A stretch of 64,000 bases of DNA from Deltaproteobacteria bacterium (GTDB lineage Bacteria > CG2-30-53-67). The DNA is taken from NCBI GenBank assembly GCA_013151235.1, contig JAADIO010000055.1, positions 1 through 64,000 on the forward strand, in the 5' to 3' direction. Position numbers and translations under genes: made by a program. Under the pieces are notes generated by a model that searched no databases, was not told the origin of the DNA, and saw only the letters and a list, made by a program, of their open reading frames with translations. The first letter of the stretch is position 1. Each line of letters starts with the position of its first letter. Of this stretch, positions 59,679 through 64,000 are shown piece after piece.

Positions 59679-59857
59679 TGAAGTCGTAAAAAGTCACGAA
59701 GCCCTTCGACAGGCTCAGGACGAACGGTATAAGTGGTTGATATTCCGTTCGTGTGGTTCGGCGAGCTTCCGAGCATGGTGAGCTTGCCGAACCACATGCT
59801 CGGTAGCTTGTCGAACCATAAACGGAATCCGGAAAATGACTTTTTACGAGACCATCA
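59676..59857 (-). mobile_element. MITE-like element, copy C (182 bp)
   Basis: Starts TGATGAAGTCGTAAAAAGTC and ends GACTTTTTACGAGACCATCA. Target duplication ACTT stands at 59672-59675 and 59858-59861. The inner sequence is in the opposite orientation to copies A and B. It provides the TGA of hemL. The interior includes TTCGACAGGCTCAGGACGAA text. Confidence 0.9.
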
Positions 59858-59981
59858 ACTTTAAGCTGCAACACAAGACGATTCCCTTTCCTTTCACTGC
59901 CCTTTGCCCTCTGTCGGGGGGACGGTTTTTCTTCAACACTGTGCGCTGCATACTGAAAATACGGCCCTCGTAACGAACGGT

Positions 59982-60956
59982 ATGAACGAAGAGAAAAAAC
60001 CGGATCAATCCACCTTCACGCCGGACCAGAAGCGGGCGATTCACACCTTGGGACGGAATCTCTGTGTCTCCGCCGGAGCCGGGTCCGGAAAGACGACGGT
60101 CCTCGTAGAACGATTCCTCTATCTCCTCGAAGAAGGACAGTTCAAGATCAACGAAATTGCGGCGATCACCTTCACGGAAAAGGCCGCCGGCCAGATGAAG
60201 GAGAAGATCCGGAAGAAGCTACTGGATCGGATGGAGAGAGCAGCAACTCCGGAGGAACGCCGCCGCATGGAAACCCGTTACCGTGAGGCCGGCTCCGCAT
60301 GGATTCACACAATTCACGGACTTTGCACCCGCATCCTAAAGGAACAGGCGGTCGCTGCCGGGATCGACCCCGGCTATCTGACCCTCGACGAAACGGAAAC
60401 CCTCCTTCTTCTCCACAAGACACTGAAATCCTTTATCGTAAACCGCCTGAATCAGGGGAAAGCGTCGATGGTGCGGCTTCTCTCCGCATACGGACTGGAG
60501 AAGACCCGGAAAATACTTACGGCCCTGGTTCAAAGGCGCGTCGATGCCGCCCCCTGGATCAATATCTATCTTAAACAATCCGATGAGGAGATCCTGCGCC
60601 CACTCTTCGAGACACGCAAAGATTTGGAGACGGAATTGAAATCGCACATCGCCCGTCTCCGGGATTACGGGGCGGACGACCCGGCAGACCGGATGGAGCA
60701 AAACCGCGTGACGGCCCTTGCCCTCCCGGATACCGGTCCGCTCAACCCGGAAACACTGACCACCCTTCTGAAGATAGATCTTCGGGTAGGAAGCAAGAAG
60801 AAGTGGCTTTCCGGGGATCTTCCGGCCGTTAAAGCCCTGCTGAAAGAGATCAAAGACCGTGCGAAAGATCTTCTTCCCTTATACAGCGAGGAAGCAATAC
60901 GGCGGGAGCCGGAACACTTCTCCGTGCCCTCTGCCGGGAACTGGATCCCTTGTTAG
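59982..60956 (+). CDS. addA: AddA-like helicase/nuclease, N-terminal part (frameshifted)
   Basis: About 324 residues. UvrD/RecB-type helicase N-terminal domain: Walker A GAGSGKTTVLVERF, ITFTEKAAGQMKEKI and AWIHTIHGLCTRIL. The first 26 codons of the longer open frame from 59904 are not like the family, so I start at 59982 (MNEEKKPDQ). The ORF closes at 60956 in a frame that no longer reads like AddA from about 60920 on. The rest continues in the -1 frame (60950-63487). A one-base deletion, or a sequencing error, is the simplest cause. Confidence 0.8.
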   Translation: MNEEKKPDQSTFTPDQKRAIHTLGRNLCVSAGAGSGKTTVLVERFLYLLEEGQFKINEIAAITFTEKAAGQMKEKIRKKLLDRMERAATPEERRRMETRYREAGSAWIHTIHGLCTRILKEQAVAAGIDPGYLTLDETETLLLLHKTLKSFIVNRLNQGKASMVRLLSAYGLEKTRKILTALVQRRVDAAPWINIYLKQSDEEILRPLFETRKDLETELKSHIARLRDYGADDPADRMEQNRVTALALPDTGPLNPETLTTLLKIDLRVGSKKKWLSGDLPAVKALLKEIKDRAKDLLPLYSEEAIRREPEHFSVPSAGNWIPC

Positions 60957-63487
60957 AGGAGTACTTGCGGGACAAGGCACAACTGGGGGTTCTCGACTTC
61001 GAGGATCTTCAGATCAAGACCCGGAACCTCCTCCGGGATCATTCCGGAATCAGGGAACACTATCGGAAGAATTTCGCCACCCTCCTCGTAGATGAACATC
61101 AGGATACCGACCCCCTGCAGATGGAGATCATCGAACTCCTTGCCGGCGGGGAGGAAGGACGGATCTTCGTGGTCGGCGATGACAAGCAGTCAATTTATGG
61201 TTTCCGCGGCGCCGACGTGACCGTCTTCCGGGACTACCGGGCAAAGACGGCAAAGAACGGCGGGGGATGCCTGATCTCCCTGAAGACCAATTTCCGAAGC
61301 CAGGAAGAGATCCTTCGTTTCATCAATCATCTTTTTGGGAGGATCTTCCCTTCCGGCAATGAAACGATCCCCTTTGAAGGTCTCGATCCCTTCCGGAAGA
61401 GTCTGCCCAATGAACACTTCATCGAATCCTGTCTGATTGCCGCAGCCAAGGAGGAGAAAAAAACCGCCGAGGAGATCCGTCAGGAAGAAGCCGCAGCCCT
61501 GGCGCTGAGAATCCGGAGCATGGTCGACAAGGGAGAGAAACGGATCCTCTCCGACGATGGAGAACCACGGGCTGTACAGTTCGGCGATATCGCCCTCCTC
61601 TTCCGGGCCATGACCGATGTCAGGATCTATGAAGATGCACTACTTCAATACGGCATTCCCTTCACCGTGGTCAGCGGCGGCGGCTTTTTCAAAAAACAGG
61701 AGGTCCTCGACATCCTCAACTTTCTTCGCCTCCTCCTGAATCCGGAAAATGATGAGGCGCTGGCGGCTCTGCTACGAAGTCCTGCGGCCGGTGTCCGGGA
61801 TGATACCCTCTACTTCATGACCCGGGGGCGGACCCTTTCATCGGGACTGACCGTTGCGGAAGCCCTTGACGGTATCGACGATTCGGAAAAGGCGATCCTG
61901 ATCCGGACCCGGAAACTTCTCGAAGATTTTCGGCACATCAAAAACCGGGTTGAGATTCCCGAGCTGATCGGCGGTTTTCTTGATCGGACAGGCTACGGGG
62001 CCGCTCTGTTGGCCGACCCCGTTTATGGTCGACAACGCCATGCCAACCTGCAAAAACTAATGGACATGGGACGAGATTTTTCCGCCGGTCCTTTCTTCGG
62101 CCCGGCCGATTTCATCGATTACATCGACGAACTGATGGATCGAGAGACCCGGGAGGGGGAATCCCCTGTGGAGGAGGAAGGGGAAGATACCGTCAAGATT
62201 CTTTCGATCCATAAAGCCAAAGGGCTCGAATTCCCCGTCGTTATTCTTCCCGATCTCGGCAGAAATGCCGGGGGACGCGGATCAGGTTTCGTTGCAGTTG
62301 ACAGGCACCTCGGGATCGGGATCAAGATCCCCGATGGGACCGGCGGATGGTGCAGCGGGTTTCTCCGGAAACGGATCGAGGAGACCCGGGAAAAGGAAGA
62401 AATCGAAGAGGGGAAAAGACTCTTCTATGTCGCCGCCACAAGAGCGCGTGATTTCCTTGTTCTCTCCGGGCAGGTCAAGAGGTCGAAAAACCCGGGCCGG
62501 GAAGCCGCCCTTCCGATGGAGTGGCTCTGTGAGGCTCTCGGGATCACCGAGGAAAACTGCCGGGAGGAGATCTCTTACGGAGGCCGGCAAATCCGGCCCA
62601 TCACCCCACCCCGGAAACCGGCCTCGGAAGCAGCGGAAACAGTCCGCTGGATCGACCGCTTTCCGGAACTGCTCTCCGGAGAGATTCCTGATCTCTCCGG
62701 ACAGATTGTCGATGAGGAGTTGGCGAAACAGGTCTTCAAGAAACCCCGGTGCCGTCCCTCCCGCCGATTCACCGTCTCCCAACTGCTGCTGATCCGGAAG
62801 TGCCCCCGAATGTACGAACTGGCGACCCGTTTCGGAATCTCGGAACCTGAAGTAAAAATTCCGCCCCATGGGACCGGCGGAGAAGGAGGGCGGGAACGGG
62901 GCAGCCTGGTTCATCGCATTCTGCAACAATGGGACCTCCGTCGGGAAAACCTCTCCGGGACCCTTGACCTTGAACTGGCCCGCTCCGGGTACCCGGAAAC
63001 CGATCAGCAGGCAATCCGATCGGAGATCACCCCCTGGCTGGAGGTTTTTGCCCAATCCGGGACGGCCGAGGAGATCCGCCGGTCCGGGCAGGCCTATGCC
63101 GAAATCCCCTTTTACCTTAATCTGCAGGGGTACCGGATTGAGGGGGTGATCGATAAACTCTATCGCGGCCCTTCCGGACGGCTGATGATCCTCGATTATA
63201 AAACCGACGGAATTTCAGCGGAGGAAATCGAGACCCGGGCGGCGGAATATCGTTTGCAGCTTTCCGCCTATGCCCTGGCCGTATACCGCCTCTTCGGGGA
63301 AGAGGTCGAAACGGCCCTCGCCTTTCTCCAGCCGGGAATCATCCGCCCAATCGACCATGACCCCGGCCGGACGGAGATTGAAATCATCGAGACGATCCGG
63401 GCCATCGACGGGGTAAAGAGCCCTCTCGTGGAGCGGACCCGGTGTCTTAGCTGCGGATACAGGGAGTCCTTCTGTATGACGGGATGA
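60950..63487 (+). CDS. addA: AddA-like helicase/nuclease, C-terminal part (frameshifted)
   Basis: 845 residues in the -1 frame relative to the preceding part. It holds the rest of the helicase: LDFEDLQIKTRNLL, LLVDEHQDTDPLQ, VVGDDKQSIYGFRGADV, NFRSQEEIL, ILSIHKAKGLEFPVVILPDLGRN and FYVAATRARDFLVLSG. A RecB-like nuclease follows (GSLVHRILQQW...LMILDYKTDGI), ending in a Cys-containing tail (TRCLSCGYRESFC). The true start is in the N-terminal part; the start here is artificial. AddB is not seen in the window. Acts on double-strand ends in recombination repair. Confidence 0.82.
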   Translation: MLEEYLRDKAQLGVLDFEDLQIKTRNLLRDHSGIREHYRKNFATLLVDEHQDTDPLQMEIIELLAGGEEGRIFVVGDDKQSIYGFRGADVTVFRDYRAKTAKNGGGCLISLKTNFRSQEEILRFINHLFGRIFPSGNETIPFEGLDPFRKSLPNEHFIESCLIAAAKEEKKTAEEIRQEEAAALALRIRSMVDKGEKRILSDDGEPRAVQFGDIALLFRAMTDVRIYEDALLQYGIPFTVVSGGGFFKKQEVLDILNFLRLLLNPENDEALAALLRSPAAGVRDDTLYFMTRGRTLSSGLTVAEALDGIDDSEKAILIRTRKLLEDFRHIKNRVEIPELIGGFLDRTGYGAALLADPVYGRQRHANLQKLMDMGRDFSAGPFFGPADFIDYIDELMDRETREGESPVEEEGEDTVKILSIHKAKGLEFPVVILPDLGRNAGGRGSGFVAVDRHLGIGIKIPDGTGGWCSGFLRKRIEETREKEEIEEGKRLFYVAATRARDFLVLSGQVKRSKNPGREAALPMEWLCEALGITEENCREEISYGGRQIRPITPPRKPASEAAETVRWIDRFPELLSGEIPDLSGQIVDEELAKQVFKKPRCRPSRRFTVSQLLLIRKCPRMYELATRFGISEPEVKIPPHGTGGEGGRERGSLVHRILQQWDLRRENLSGTLDLELARSGYPETDQQAIRSEITPWLEVFAQSGTAEEIRRSGQAYAEIPFYLNLQGYRIEGVIDKLYRGPSGRLMILDYKTDGISAEEIETRAAEYRLQLSAYALAVYRLFGEEVETALAFLQPGIIRPIDHDPGRTEIEIIETIRAIDGVKSPLVERTRCLSCGYRESFCMTG

Positions 63488-63530
63488 ACCCCGAAGGAGA
63501 GACCTTCAGGTAGCTGATAAAAATCGTGAA

Positions 63531-63944
63531 ATGAGCGCAAAGAGAATGGAATTCGTATCCGCGAAGCAAAGATGGCCGTCCCTGAAGATTCGACTCGCCC
63601 GCTCATCCTTTCGAAGCCGGTTCCGGCTGGACCCGAAGGAGTTCGCGTACCTTGCCGACAAAGGGGATGAGATCATCCGCCGCCATGGTGAGGATTTCAT
63701 ACGGAACCGGCTCGCCCCGGCTTCCCCGAAAAATGACGGTCGGCAGACACCGATGAGAGGTCATCCCGTTTTCACGGCTCAGCATGCCACGGCCACCTGC
63801 TGCAGGAGCTGCCTGGCGAAGTGGCATGGAATCCCGAAGGGGGCCCCGCTGACCGATGCGGAGATCAACTATATCGTGGAGATCATCATGGCCTGGATCG
63901 GAGAACAGACAACGGATGGACAAGGAACGCTTATTCCGCAGTGA
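63531..63944 (+). CDS. DUF4186 family protein
   Basis: 137 residues. It carries TPMRGHPVFTAQHATATCCRSCLAKWHGIPKG, the DUF4186 core with a Cys-Cys...Cys set, then LTDAEINYIVEIIMAWI. This family is widespread but uncharacterised; I place it by that core motif. The start is uncertain: ATG at 63531 or 63546, with weak ribosome-binding signals. The open frame on the opposite strand (63603-63995) lacks any such core. Co-transcription with the AddA gene upstream is possible, 43 bases away. Confidence 0.85.
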   Translation: MSAKRMEFVSAKQRWPSLKIRLARSSFRSRFRLDPKEFAYLADKGDEIIRRHGEDFIRNRLAPASPKNDGRQTPMRGHPVFTAQHATATCCRSCLAKWHGIPKGAPLTDAEINYIVEIIMAWIGEQTTDGQGTLIPQ

Positions 63945-64000
63945 CAAAGGTGGAAAAACGGATCGCCTCAAGTTTCCGTGCAAGATGACGGGCATCTGCT

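Noticed and set aside
60880-60960. Programmed -1 frameshift in AddA
   Set aside because: No X-XXY-YYZ slippery site or pseudoknot is visible at the junction.
63603-63995. 130-residue open frame antisense to the DUF4186 gene
   Set aside because: The DUF4186 core motif is on the plus strand, and the opposite frame has none.
1-64000. CRISPR arrays, tRNA, rRNA, complete insertion sequences
   Set aside because: No regularly spaced direct repeats, tRNA-like cloverleaf text, rRNA conserved blocks or transposase frames were found by reading.

Overview
The window reads as a piece of chromosome from a Gram-negative bacterium of fairly high GC content. It carries lipoprotein and lytic transglycosylase genes, a class A penicillin-binding protein, a plant-type glutamate-cysteine ligase with a glutathione synthetase, a tungsten-type aldehyde:ferredoxin oxidoreductase, a DUF4388 response regulator, and a HemX/CcsA-hemA-hemC-cobA/hemD-hemB-hemL tetrapyrrole cluster. 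That mix suggests an anaerobic or facultative lineage such as the former Deltaproteobacteria or a neighbouring phylum. This placement is an inference from gene content; no rRNA or tRNA gene was found to anchor it.

Layout. 1-1550: repeat-rich segment with a truncated MITE, a probable group II intron fragment and a Phd/YefM-RelE toxin-antitoxin pair with its promoter and TGTACA operator. 1552-4218: zinc alcohol dehydrogenase and MltD. 4287-12336 (minus): asd, tldD, two histidine kinases, purM, purN and a dicarboxylate symporter. 12530-18948: an unknown membrane protein, a small unknown protein, a DUF4388 response regulator with a Glu in the phospho-acceptor position, a GAF protein with a decayed GGDEF domain, and a PASTA protein. 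19005-23658: UbiB-like kinase, zinc-ribbon/TPR/gluzincin protein, coaE and an S4 protein. 23696-28285: amt with a sigma-54 promoter, PBP1A and a small zinc-ribbon membrane protein. 28949-38193: peptidoglycan recycling and glutathione genes (nagZ, glutamate-cysteine ligase, gshB, C26 hydrolase, D-aminoacylase, slt, nagA). 38730-43522: aldehyde ferredoxin oxidoreductase with a double class II aldolase, a TraB protein and a 3'-5' exonuclease. 43704-47892: VapBC, YajQ, CobO, a B12-type radical SAM protein and MetF. 48372-51499: an orphan leaderless substrate-binding protein, a Met/Gly-rich protein and a polytopic membrane protein. 52049-59678: tetrapyrrole cluster. 59982-63487: AddA-like helicase/nuclease split by a frameshift. 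63531-63944: DUF4186 protein.

How genes work together. The hem cluster covers glutamyl-tRNA to uroporphyrinogen III and precorrin-2. CobO and the B12-type radical SAM protein connect to cobamide use, and MetF to methyl-folate supply. nagA-slt-D-aminoacylase-C26 hydrolase form one tight operon near nagZ and look like a cell-wall turnover unit. AOR and the double aldolase overlap by 16 bp and may form an aldehyde-producing and aldehyde-oxidising pair.

The strongest non-genic signal is a MITE-like element of 161-183 bp. Three complete copies (25095-25277, 56766-56926, 59676-59857) each have terminal inverted repeats of about 20 bp and a 4-bp target duplication (TATA, ACAA, ACTT). Two copies sit exactly at the ends of hemD and hemL and supply their TGA stop codons. 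Several other dispersed intergenic repeat families are present. No CRISPR array, phage, complete insertion sequence, rRNA or tRNA was recognised.
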